This document shows, piece after piece, positions 1 through 11,100 of a stretch of DNA of 64,000 bases. The first letter of the stretch is position 1. Each line of letters opens with the position of its first letter. The notes beneath the pieces were generated by a model, which was not told the DNA's origin, searched no databases, and was given only the letters and a program-made list of their open reading frames with translations. The stretch is from Diadophis punctatus similis (Eukaryota > Chordata > Lepidosauria > Squamata > Dipsadidae), in assembly GCA_023053685.1 (NCBI GenBank), contig JALIGW010000001.1, positions 67,089,740 through 67,153,739 of the forward strand. Reading direction: 5' to 3'. The translations under genes were made by a program, and so were the position numbers.

Positions 1-350
1 ATCCATGTGACAAATTCAAATAGCATATCTATAAAAGTCACCTCCTCTTCAGTATATTGCTAAATGCAGTTTTATTCTATAACTGTCCCCATAGTAACCA
101 AGCACTTTAGAGAAATATTTTCTAGCCTAGAACTGAGCACATTGCTGAATGATGTGAAGGCCCTAAAAATAGTTGTTCTATTCTCTACCACTGGGCATTT
201 TAAAATATTATCAAGAAGAAATGTATTGTCATTATTTTGGAGGTGTTTATTTTCTAACAGTAATATATTAACAGTTACACATGCTGAAGATATCCTATAT
301 TGTCACTCTTGAATTTTAATTATTTTAACTGATTTCTTTTTTTTCCTCAG

Positions 351-655
351 GAGTACAATTGCTTGCTCTTCTTGTCCCTACACTCATATCTTATTTACTG
401 AATGAAAATGCATTCTCTTCTGCATCCCTGGTATCAAAAGAACTTCATGAATTTGCTCTCCAGGATCTCACCCGCATTGGACCCCTTTATCCTCTTGCAT
501 TTAAGACAGTAATGGGAGCAGCTCCTGAATTGAAAGCACGGCTGGAAACTGCAGTACGAGCAAGTCAGGCAAGCAAAGCAAAGGCAGCTGCCAGGCAACC
601 ACCACCCACAGTACCTTCCACGCCAACAATTAAACTTAAAACTAGCTTTTTCTGA
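351..655 (+). CDS. HEATR5B: HEATR5B, last coding exon (C-terminus)
   Basis: HEATR5B is a large HEAT-repeat protein of the AP-1/aftiphilin-gamma-synergin trafficking machinery at the trans-Golgi and endosomes. Only its final exon is present. A pyrimidine-rich tract and CAG acceptor end at 350. The exon begins in the middle of a codon and reads [16 protein letters not shown], then a helical segment ([20 protein letters not shown]), then [20 protein letters not shown], a basic Ala/Lys/Pro-rich linker, and ends IKLKTSFF followed by TGA at 653-655. The last residues match the vertebrate HEATR5B C-terminus as I recall it. The paralogue HEATR5A is less likely because STRN and VIT follow, whereas HEATR5A neighbours STRN3 and COCH. 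All upstream exons lie outside the window. Confidence 0.93.
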
Positions 656-2296
656 TTCTTGTTGGAACAATCATAAAACACTCATCAAGAAATACATAAT
701 TCCTTCTGTGCTGCTGTATCTCATTCTCTATTTTTAATTGTTTGTCAACAGGCTCTACATTAGCAATGTATGTTTCTAGGGGATTGTTGTATTATGGTTT
801 GAAATCTGCACATTGCAAGAAAGATGATATCTGGATGTATATAGATTTTTATGAAATGGAGTAAGTTGACCATCTGAGGTTGTGTTAAACTATCTCCTTT
901 AACAATGTGTTTTATGTAGTTTTTGTCTTTCTTTTTAGAATGTTGAGTTCTTGTTAATTCTGAAAGTTGGGTATATACTTTCCAGAGGTACTATCTGTGG
1001 AATCTTGTGAACTACACTGCTTCCCTATACAGAATTTTAAAAAGGAGCAATAGCTGTGACACATTGCAGTATATCGGTTGTTTCAGTGAAAGCAATTTGA
1101 GGTGGAATTTAAAAATGGCAAAACATACAGTCTTGCATATGGTTCTCCAGTAGCTTCTACTAGCTCTTATCCAGCTATAAATGAAGCACCTGAATGTATT
1201 CCCTTAGTGCATCTAGTTATTAAAGATAAAGATCTCCAAAGTACAGGATCATTTACTAAACCATTGCTTACACATTTGGAGAAGACGAGACAATCCAGTT
1301 CTCCTAGTATACAAACATTTTCTCTCAGAGTTAGAAATAATTTGTAGGGCAGCGCCATCAAATTATGGCTAAATCCTTCTCATTCGCCCCCCCCCCTTCG
1401 GTTAAAATTTCTGTTATAAGAAAATGCCATTCAATTTCTTTTTGAATTGTTATATCTTCTTCATAAAGTATGGAGTGGGTACTTAATTACTTAATTAATA
1501 AACCAACAGATACTTATGAATATTTTTTGCCACATATAGGCATAAACAAAATAGTCTGCACTGAATGATAAAGAAGATATCTACTCTACTTATTTTGTAG
1601 ATGCACTTGAACTGTGAAACATATTTCTATGTCTAAAAACAATTCAGCAAATATCAATGCCTTCATTGGGGAGCATGATCTGATGGTTCATTTTACTCTG
1701 ATATTAGAGCATGGTCTTTAAGTTAAAGAATGTACATATTCAGTCTTTATCAACACAATGCTCATAGTCTGAGCATTCTGTAATTTAATTTGCTCCTTAA
1801 CAGACTTTTCATGCAGGGGTTAAGAACAGTCTGGTTTGTGAGGTTCTGCTATGTGAGGTCAGGCCTCTAAGTTATACGTTTTTCTGAAGGGCAGGATTGT
1901 TCTCTTCTCACAGATTGCTATCTGTTGGCAAAAATGGTGTTTGCGTTCTCAGAATGATTTTCATGAGAAAACCTGGCTGACCAGGATTTTACTTTATTTT
2001 AATGGCAAAAGTCAACTCAAAAGCTGAACTCCCTAAAACGTTTTGTGACCTACAATGGAAAGACTAACAAGGTGAGGTACAAACAGGACGTTGGTTAGAC
2101 TTGCTAGAATGTATACGAAGTATAGACCAACATATCTAAAGATCACGGAAGACGGGAAGGCTGTAGGTCTAGAATTACGTTTAACAGTAGCCATTCTCCC
2201 CCTAAAATATAGTTACAGTTCATTTCACAGGTTGCTGAATTGGAGTGGCATATAAGCACCAGCAAATGAACATATATTATACGTCTACTCCTAGAA
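656..2296 (+). other. HEATR5B 3' UTR and start of intergenic region
   Basis: AT-rich sequence follows the HEATR5B stop without convincing coding potential. AATAAA strings at 1497-1502 and 2928-2933 are candidate poly(A) signals, but the true cleavage site cannot be fixed by eye. A C-homopolymer lies near 1387-1397. Short open frames here have no recognisable protein similarity. Confidence 0.5.
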
Positions 2297-2438
2297 CAGT
2301 GTTTCCCAACCTTGGCAACTTGAAGATATCTGGACTTCAACTCCCAGAATTCCCCAGCCAGCATTCGCATTCGCTGGCTGGGGAATTCTGGGAGTTGAAG
2401 TCCAGATATCTTCAAGTTGCCAAGGTTGGGAAACACTG
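2297..2438. mobile_element. Palindromic hAT-like MITE with perfect 8-bp target duplication
   Basis: The two ~65-bp arms are almost perfect reverse complements, starting CAGTGTTTCCCAACCTTGGC and ending in its complement, around a short asymmetric centre. The flanks are identical 8-mers, TCCTAGAA at 2289-2296 and 2439-2446, which is the hAT target-site signature. Ends of the CAG...CTG type fit hAT. There is no coding capacity. The same family recurs at 11005, 53833 and 55199. Confidence 0.85.
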
Positions 2439-4587
2439 TCCTAGAATAAGAGAGTAGTTCATAACAGGGATTGGAATAGATGTATGTCTGCTGATCTAAT
2501 ACTTTTTGATCATATTCTTTTATTATCATTAAGCTCCTTAAAGCCATTTTCATGACATATATGAATATCCCACTCTAATTCCTTTCCACCCATTGTAAGA
2601 TTCAAATTGCAACAGAAAGCATATATTGCAAAACAACAAAATTGGTTTTGTCTGTAAAAGAAAACAATGGCTGCTTAATGAAAAAAAATGCCATTTTTCC
2701 TGTTATCTTATACCTTACATTTTTATTTAATATTTCTTAATTTTGTGGCGCGTATATAACTTTGCTTACTCTAAAAGGGAGCAGTGGAATAAGTATATAT
2801 TTATGGTCACTATGATTTTTTTTCAACCGCTAGAAATTAATATTGATAACTACTTATTACATTTTAAGAAATGTAAGTTGTAATAAATGAAACACTGTAA
2901 TTATTCATTCAAGTTTTTATTTATTACAATAAACTACCTTATTCAACTGTATGCAAAATTTAGACGCTCTTGATCAAACTAAGTTTCAGAAGAAGCTGAA
3001 ACAATCTTTCTGTAAATTTGAATGCATGCTTAACATTCAAGTGCTGCTATTTATATTTTCAAAATAAGAAGACAATGAATATAGTAGGTTCAAAAACCTG
3101 ACTGCCCTTTCTGTCACTGTTTTGTAATGTCTCCTTTGGGAGAAATAATAGTTACCATTTTGTGTGTGTGTGTGTAGTCAACCACCTCTTTCTATTCTTA
3201 TGTTGCTATTTTTTCCCTACTTTTCTTTTTCTTAGGTCCTACACATTTGAGATTTCCCCAGATTTTCTATTATATTCAAAATCTAAGGGTTGTGAAAGCT
3301 ATTCCAAAACCCTTATTTTCCTTTCCTGCGAGCATTGCATAGTTAATTCCTGCAATTGTAAAACCTTAAAGTATGTCTTTATTGATACAAAGAGTTAGTT
3401 GAGGTTACCCTGATTGAGCTTCAGTATGCAAAATATGCATCAGCATTCAATTAGTTTTAGAATACAAATTCATGACAGTGGCAAGTTTGTTGCAACAGTA
3501 TATGAAGCTGGACTGACCCAATTATAAAACAAAAGAGATGGATGCGCGGGATTTTATTTATTTTGCCTTCTTTTTCTTTACCAAACTCTAATGTGAAATG
3601 TTCCTGGAAGAAAAAACTCAGAAAGGGAAGCTAAGGCATGGAGAACAATGAGAAGAACTCAAAAATGCTTCAGTTCTTTATAAGCTGTAAAATCTATAAC
3701 ATTTTGCAATAAACATGATCAGTTTTATTTTCATATTTTTGCTGAATTTGGGAGTCAAAATGCCTGAAGGGAATTAATTGGGGGAAGCATCTTAGAAAAG
3801 ATATAATACTGTAAAGGCATATCATTTTTCAAATTTCATGTAAAGCAAGAGTGGTTAAAAATGGGAGCCCTATTTTTTTTTAATTGGACACATTTTCTTC
3901 ATTTACCTTTTCTCACTAATCAGAATTGCAGTATTTGCTAAAGATAAGCAAAGTAATTGTTGTGGTTAGCTTCTTTGCTGTCTGCCAACCTCTATGTCTC
4001 ATTTGATTTTTTAGATCACCAGAATAAATAGGATGTTTATGCTGCAAAGCCTTTATGGATGCTATGACATTATTTTCAAGAATGCAGTGAGGCCACTTAA
4101 TCATTTTTAGAAAACTGGCTTTACGTAGCCTAACAAATATGCCCACCTGTTAGAGGGCAGGACAGGGAGTAGCCAGATTGGCTTCTAACTAGCTACGCCC
4201 ATAATTGCACCCTTTTTTTTTTTAGAATTTTATGTCAATCCCTGTGAGGCTGGCAAAGTTAGGAACAAGGATCACTTGGACTTATGGAAAGATCTTTATG
4301 GTTAGTAGAGAAATGTAACAGGAGTTTTAAAGCCTGTCAAAGTAATACTCGTGCACAACTTACATTTACTGTAATTAAGGTGGAGTTCTTTGAGTTTCTT
4401 TCTGGCACACTCCCCATTACCTGGACTCAGGAATCTCTTTTGTAACGGCCTAGCTTCCTTCCTTAATTGTCTTGTTGGCCCTCTATGTTCTTGAAGTCTG
4501 GTCTTATCACACAATCTCCCCCTTTAGACTCAACTCTCCCCATCGTCAAGGAATGGACTGGCAGTAATGACAACACTGCCAAAGATG
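2439..4587. other. Intergenic, no gene seen
   Basis: AT-rich DNA with a short TG run near 3161-3175 and no recognisable coding exon, RNA gene or well-bounded repeat. From about 4140 to 5560, around the hAT insertion, the base composition is more even and may be an old retroelement, but I cannot name it. Confidence 0.4.
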
Positions 4588-4595
4588 GACTAGGC

Positions 4596-5111
4596 CAGTG
4601 GTGGGTTCCTACCAGTGCGGTCCACTCTATAGCACCGGTAGCGCCCCGCTGGTGACGTCACAGTACCGGTGCGGTCGGTTGCTGGTGCCTGGGTGCCGCC
4701 ATTTATTAAAAAAAAATTATTATTATTTTAAATTTTCTTCTGCGCATGCCCAGAAGCCGAGTTTCTGGCACTGCTCATGCGCTGCCTTCCTACCCCACAG
4801 TGAGTCCAAGCAGGGGAGGATGGCTGAGGGAGCGCGTGAGATGCTGAAAGAATGGGCGGCAGGAGCTATCTCACTTCCCCTCCCTTCAGCAGTCCGAGAA
4901 GCCACGAACGCGTGGTGATCCTAGGCATTTTCGCATGTTTGAGGCTTCTCGAGCTGCTGAGGGGAGGGAATGGGCGGCAGGACCTATCTCAGTTCCCCTC
5001 CCTTCAGCAGTCTGAGAAGCCACACCCACCCGGTCACATGGCTGGCAAGCCACACCTACAAAATAAGCCACGCCCACAGAGTGGTAGTAAAAAAATTAGG
5101 AAACCGCCCCG
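4596..5111. mobile_element. hAT-type non-autonomous element, copy 1
   Basis: Begins CAGTGGTGGGTTCC and ends in a degenerate complement (GGAAACCGCCCCG). Identical 8-mers GACTAGGC flank it at 4588-4595 and 5112-5119. Inside is a direct repeat of about 50 bp (about 4853-4904 and 4970-5023). The element is the reverse-oriented relative of the copy at 17470. It has no transposase. Confidence 0.85.
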
Positions 5112-5650
5112 GACTAGGCCTATTATCAGAGTAATCTGACAAGTATGAAATTACAGAGTGAAGAGAGAAATGCCTTGAGGGGACAGTAGAAAAAGCTACT
5201 ACCAAGTCAATTGTGAAATAAAAGGCTTTTAGTAAGTTACCTTACTAAACATCTCAGACAAACTCCTTCCTAGTTCTCACAAAGGTAAAGGGAGGAAGAG
5301 CATTCAGACTTGCAAGGTTCTTTAACTATAACTTTACAATAAAAATAGAACAGTATTGCTCTACATTCCTAATCTTGAAAGCTGGAAGAACCCAAAAAGG
5401 CTGGAATATATTCCACTTTCTCTATTCAAAGTAAGTCTAAAATAGCAGCTTATAAGGCAGGTGTGAAAGAGAACACAATGCCCTCTTTGGCAATTAAAGT
5501 CTGGTGGGACACTACGTAGTTCAGTAGGATATGGCTCATGTGGAAATTTCAAATGGCAGAAGCTACAGAAAACAAAAGACGGTGAGGCCCCTTCCTCATA
5601 AAGATTGTTGTAAAACATTGGGTGTTACTTTCATAGCATATAAGAACAGC

Positions 5651-5654
5651 AAAA

Positions 5655-5729
<75 letters not shown>

Positions 5730-5732
5730 ATA
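5651..5732. repeat. (AAAT)n microsatellite
   Basis: About twenty nearly pure AAAT tetramers. The minus-strand open frame that reads repeated Leu-Phe-Ile-Tyr is an artefact of this repeat. Confidence 0.97.
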
Positions 5733-5952
5733 GCAGTGGGCAATTGCAAATAGAATACTACAGGGCTGATCTAAATTGTCACAAGGAAGGAGCCAGTAAA
5801 TATCGAGACCAGTTTCTTGGATAGAAGGAAGGTAGAAAACAAAAAGCTACACCAAATGCCCCACAACAATTCTGTCACTGTTCTGCCTTTGAGCATCAAC
5901 TACCCATTAATATAGCTTTAGCCAAATCCTACTAGGATCAGCTGTGCCACTT

Positions 5953-6700
5953 AGATTAACAGAGTTGGAAGAGACCTTGTAGGTCATCTAGTCCAACCCC
6001 CCTCCCGCTCAAGCAGGAGACCCTACGCCATTTCTGACAAATGGCAGTCCAATCTCTTCTTGAAAGTCTCAAGTGATGAAGTTCCCACACAGGGGTGGGT
6101 TCTAACTTACCCCGCTGCTGGTTCGCTTCCTCCCGCGACACATGGCCATGCCTCGTGGGCGCATGTGCACTTTGTGCGCGCGCATGCGCAGTGCCGAAAA
6201 AATAAAGCCAAAAAAAGCCAAAAACAAGATGGCGATGCATGCGCAATGCCGGAAATTTGGCCTCTGCACATGCTCAGAAGAAAAAAAAATCAAACCCCCC
6301 CAAATCCGAACAAATTTTTAAAAAGAAGATGGTGGCGTCCAAGGACCGGCACCGACCGAACTGGTTCCATGATATCATTGTGACATCACCAGTGGGTTGC
6401 TACCAGTGGGTGACATCACCAGTTTGGGCGAACCAGTCCGAACCTGTCTGAACCCACCTCTGCTCCCACAACTTCTGAAGGCAACAGTTCCATTGGTTGC
6501 TTGTTCTCACTGTCAGAAAGTTCCTCCTTATTTCTAGGTTGAATCTCTCCATCAATTTCCATCCATTATTCCTTGTCTGGTCTTCAGGTGCTTTGGACAA
6601 TAGCTTGACCTCTTCCTCTCTGTGGCAGCCCCTCAAATATTGGAACACAGCTATCATGTCTCCCTTGTTTCCCTTGCAGCAAATGAGAGGCTTGAGAAAC
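5953..6700 (-). mobile_element. CR1 LINE 3' region, antisense, split by a hAT insertion
   Basis: The plus strand shows the complement of the CR1 3' end seen repeatedly in squamates (the 'acagagttggaag...accttgtaggtcatctagtccaacc' block, from 5953), continuing after the hAT insertion at 6471 towards about 6700 with a decayed C-terminal ORF2 reading frame on the minus strand. Removing 6090-6470 rejoins the frame of homology. The 5' boundary is approximate. Confidence 0.75.
6090..6462. mobile_element. hAT-type non-autonomous element, copy 2, inside CR1
   Basis: Starts CAGGGGTGGGTTC and ends GAACCCACCTCTG. The flanking duplication is TTCCCACA (6082-6089) against CTCCCACA (6463-6470), 7 of 8 identical. 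The interior contains GCGCATGCGCAG, an NRF1-like string, near 6181. It is nested in the CR1 fragment and so is younger than it. Confidence 0.85.
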
Positions 6701-7611
6701 CATAGATGCTGGAATTGTATGGTGCAAATAGCCCCAGTTGATACCTTAATTTGCTTGAAGAGAGAGAAGCCAATAAAAACATACATTGTTATATTCAAAT
6801 ACTTCAGATAGCAACAGGGCAGGCCAATTGATAGCAATGCAAATATGGTTCTGTCACTACATTTTTTCCCTTTCTGCTCCTTCAAATCGGGGCAATGTGC
6901 CAATGAAAGATAAGTATAAATGCCCAGTAATTGCAAGGCTCTCTATAACCCAGATTTAAGTGGAGAGCCATAATCTGAGATCAATGATTAACTGATCACC
7001 AAAAAAAAAAAAAGGCAATCTAGAAATAGTTGTATAGCCAGTAAGTCCAGTGTTGTTTGTCTCATGATTTCTAAGGATAGTATCTGTTTCTGTTGCATGA
7101 AGTGTGTTTTGACAACATTACTCCAGCCCTTCGATCATCTTAATTTCCTTCTCTGAACCCTTCTCTAGTTTCACTATACCTTTCGGAGATGCAGCGACGT
7201 TCTTGGTTTATATAAAGGGATTATAATATTGCCTTCTTTGTTGTCAATTCTATTTCTTATTCTAATATACTTTTAAAAATATTAGAGGCACATTGTGTCA
7301 AGACCATCATTGAACTGTTTACCATAATTCCGATATCCCCCCACCCCCTCATTGGTTACTGCCACCAGCGATCCCGTTAATTTGTTGGGATTCTTGACAC
7401 CAATGTACATCCCTTTAACCGACTCAGCCATAAATTCACTCAAAGGTCCTAAATTCTAGTCGCTTTCACAGCATAATTTCTTTACCTAACTAAAAAAAAA
7501 CAGTCTGCAAATCAAACTTGAGATTTTCGTAACCTGCGAGCACCAAATTATTATCTCTTTTTTTTTGTTGTTGTTAGAAATTCGCAGCTGCTCCATTCTT
7601 TCCGATAGGGA

Positions 7612-7630
7612 ACTGCATTTCCCAAGATGC
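7612..7630 (+). promoter_or_regulatory. Candidate ZNF143/THAP11 (SBS) site upstream of STRN
   Basis: The 19-mer ACTGCATTTCCCAAGATGC resembles the SBS motif ACTACAATTCCCAGAATGC bound by ZNF143, with the core TTCCCA and the terminal ATGC retained. It lies about 250 bp before the STRN ATG at the edge of the CpG island, the usual setting for such sites. Occupancy is inferred, not shown. Confidence 0.5.
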
Positions 7631-7882
7631 CTCAGGTCCTCAAAGCGCTGAACGCGTTTTTGGAATTGACTCCAGCGAGGCCCGGTAGCCGCCGGCGGGG
7701 GTGGCTGTCAGGCGCTGACGGCGGAGGGGACGCGCCCAGTTTGTTACTGCTTCCAGTGAGCTAGGCGGACGGGGGAGCGGCGCTGGCGGACCGCGGACGT
7801 CGGCAGCGACTGTAACGACCGCTCGGGCGAGGTGCGGAGGAAGAGCGGAAGGTGTCTCCCGCCCGCGACGACGGCTCCAGCC

Positions 7883-8170
7883 ATGGACGACCAGGCTGGC
7901 CCCGGCGTCTTCTTCAACAACAACAACAACAACGCGCTGCTCTTGCCGCCACCTCCGGGCGGGGCCGGGCCGGGGTTGGAGTCGGGAGAAGCGGCGGCTG
8001 CGGCGGCTGCAGCGGCCGCCGCCGCTGGCAGCGCTTCGGCAGGGCCGGCTCCGGCCTCTGCAGCGCGGGCTCAATACAGCGTCCCCGGCATCCTGCATTT
8101 CCTGCAGCACGAGTGGGGCCGCTTCGAGGCCGAGAGAGCCGAGTGGGAGGCGGAACGAGCGGAACTGCAG
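7883..8170 (+). CDS. STRN: STRN exon 1
   Basis: Residues 1-96. The ATG at 7883 (context AGCCATGG) gives [11 protein letters not shown], matching the striatin N-terminus. An upstream in-frame ATG at 7832 would add 17 residues that do not match the family, so 7883 is preferred. The exon carries six Asn (12-17), a Pro run (22-25) and twelve Ala (37-48), then the conserved caveolin-binding segment at 73-81 and the beginning of the coiled coil. The donor GT is at 8171. Confidence 0.94.
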
Positions 8171-11100
8171 GTAGCCTCCCCCCCCCTTTTTCCTTCTTTT
8201 TTTTTCTGCTCCCGGCAGGTTTGCTCGCTCGGGGTCCGCCGCCTCCGCCGCCTCCCAACCTGCCGTGCTCTTCTCCTCTCCCCCCCCCCCACGCACCTGT
8301 CAAGAAGGCTTCGTTCTCCGCCCCCGCCGTGCCTTCCCAACTGCTGGACGCGAAGCGGCGGGGCTGCGATTGACTGGGTGACATTTGGGAGTTTTGGGGG
8401 GAGCCCCGGGTGCTCGTAAGGAGCCTTGCCTTCCCTCGCGCTCGGAACTTGGGAGGATGGTTGTTGGACGCCTCTACCTTGCAACCCTTCCCCTGTCCTT
8501 TCTCTCCCCCACCCTCCCAAGCCCCGGCCCGGTCCTGCGGTGGATGAACATTAGCTGCGAAAGTTGAGTATGGGCACCCAGATGTTGCCTCCGAAGTGTA
8601 GTTCGCCTTAAATCCAGCGTGTGCCGTGTTTGCCATCCTTTCTGTAAAAAACGTGTGGTTAATCATTTCGGTGGCCCGGAGGTTAAATGGCAAAGATTGC
8701 TACCTGTTTTTTGGCTGCAGAATAAATGAGCCCTGTGATCCGATACCCCTACAGGTAGTTCTCGACAGTTGAGCCCAGGAATATGTTGCTAAGTGAGAAA
8801 TTTGTTAAGTGAGCTTGGTCCCATTTTACTACTTTCCTTGGCACAGTTTAACAGATTAACAGAGTTGGAAGGGACCTTGCAGGTCATCTGTTTATTTTAT
8901 TTATTTATTTATATTTATTTTTGTCAAGTACGTGTTGGTAATATACATAGATATAACATTGTTTATATACATAAGATGAGTACTGATAAGAGGGAACATT
9001 AGGACAGGGACGGTAGGCACACTGGTGCACTTATGCACGCCCCTTACTGACCTCTTAGGAATTGGGTGAGGTCAACAATGGACAGTCTAAGGGTAAAGTT
9101 TTGGGGGTTTGGTGACGAAACCACAGAGTCAGGTAGTGAGTTCCAGGCATTTACCACTCTGTTGCTAAAGTCGTATTTTCTACAGTCAAGTTTGGAGCGG
9201 TTCAGTTTGAGTTTGTATCTGTTGTGTGCTCGTGTATTGTTGTGGTTGAAGCTGAAGTAGTTGACAGGAAGGACGTTGTAGCAGATAATTTTATGAGGTA
9301 TGCTTAGGTCGTGCCGAAGGCAACGTAGTTCTAAGCTTTCTAAGCCCAGGATTTCAAGTCTGGTTGCGTAAGGTATTCAGTTGCGAGTAGAGGAGTGGAG
9401 GACTCTTCTTGTAAAGTATCTCTGGACACTTTCTAATGTATTTATGTCCGATATGCGGTGTGGGTTCTAGACAGATGAGCTGTATTCAAGGATTGGTCTG
9501 GCGGATGTTTTGTATGCTCTGGTTAGTAGTGTGATATTACCGGAGAAGAAGCTACGTAAGATTAGGTTAACAGTTCTTGAGTCCAACCCCCTGCCCAAGC
9601 AGGAGACCCTACATCTGCCTCTACCTAGGATCAAACTCACAACCTCCCTTTGTTAAGGGAATCCCTGCAATTTGGTCTGGTGGTCAAGAGACCAGTCTGG
9701 AAAGCTTTGAGACTCTGAATTCTACTCCCGCCTTAGTCATGAAAGCTGATTGGCTGACCTTGGGCCAATCACTCACTGTCAGTGCTGCCCCACTTCACAG
9801 GGTTGATGTTGTGGGGAAAATAGGAGGAGGAAAGTGTGTTCAATGTATTTGCTGCCCTGAATTAGTCGTAAAAATAATAAAAGCAGGATAGAAATAAAAT
9901 AATCTTGTGGGATGGTCTCTCCTTTTCTTCCATGAGAGAATCCATGAAGGAATGGTCATTTCTCCATTAACTTTGTCTAGTAGGAACTCAGAGATGCCCA
10001 TTAATAGTGAAATATATTTAAAAACCAATAGTAAAAAAATGTTAGCTTCAATATGTCCTAGTGTTGATTACAGGGTTTTTTTTTACGTAAAGCCCTATAT
10101 GTTTTCCCTAATATAACTAAGTCTGCCCAATATAACATCAGAAGAGAGCCTGTTCCATATTTTTCCCTAATTGGAAGACAAGGGAGTTTAAACTAGGAGA
10201 CAGACCTACTTGGTAGTGGCTCCTGCCATATGGAACGTTATTTTAGTAGGCTTCTAAATCAAGGTTATTTTAGTAAATAAAGTAAACATAATCTTTTCTG
10301 GTTTTGTTGTTATTCTCACTTTGTTGTTGTTAATTATTTTATGGCTGAAGATTGGCATTGTGATGGTTTATATGCTGCTTGGAATTATAGGGATTGGGGA
10401 AGTTTAAATAATGTTAAATAATTGAATATTGTCTATTGTAATGGTTTGTTATATATTGCCTGTGCCATTTGATTTTTGAATATAAATTTGAATGTTGCAG
10501 TGTATTTACTTTGGAGTAAGCCAGATCTACTAAGAAGACTTTGCTAAGATAGTATAGACAAGTAATAATGGTGAAAAATATATTCCTTGGCATTTTATTC
10601 AATTTTCATAAGTTGCAGCTTACAAAAATACTAATATAATTGTGTTGGAATTAAAATTGCTGAAATGTCTGGTATTAATTCCATATTTTAAAGTTACCAT
10701 TCTATAATTTTCCGTACAAGCAGAAAACTAGAAATATTAATTGTTGTGATAGGATCAAGAATTTTGAAAAAGTTTAGGCCTTTTAGATGTGAAGAACAAT
10801 TAAATGAAAATGCAGTAGGTGACTATCTGCTAACATGCTAGATGCACAAAGTTTGGTTTAATAGATCACTCACACATCACTTGCCTTCACATGTATATAT
10901 CCAATAGCAGTTAAGATTTTTTTCCTTTGCTAATGTGCAAATATTATAAGAATGTTTGAGCATGGAACAATAACTCTTCTTAGGCGATATTAAAGTACTA
11001 GATACAGAGGTCTTCAAACTTGGCAACTTTAAGACTTGTGGACTTCAACATAGCTGGCTGGAGAATTCTGGGAGTTGAAGTCCACAAGTCTTAAAGTTGC

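Larger units (their letters stand above)
7600..8420 (+). promoter_or_regulatory. CpG island and STRN promoter
   Basis: GC content and CpG density rise sharply from about 7640 to 8420 against AT-rich surroundings, and the island covers the STRN initiation codon and exon 1. No TATA box is evident, as is usual for housekeeping CpG-island promoters. The long open frames on both strands here (for example 7640-8296 and 7914-8693 on the minus strand) reflect the lack of stop codons in GC-rich DNA. Confidence 0.8.

Noticed and set aside
1102..1347. 81-codon frame after HEATR5B as an additional exon
   Set aside because: HEATR5B already ends with its conserved C-terminus and stop at 655; the frame has no splice context or similarity.
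5549..5749. Minus-strand frame of repeated Leu-Phe-Ile-Tyr
   Set aside because: Direct product of the (AAAT)n microsatellite.
6400..6936. 178-codon minus-strand frame
   Set aside because: It reads through a hAT end and a decayed CR1 ORF2 tail; a chance fusion of repeats, not a gene.
7640..8693. Long open frames on both strands around STRN exon 1 (up to 259 codons)
   Set aside because: They overlap the CpG island and exon 1, are low-complexity (Gln, Arg, Gly, Pro), and resemble no protein family. Stop codons are rare by composition.
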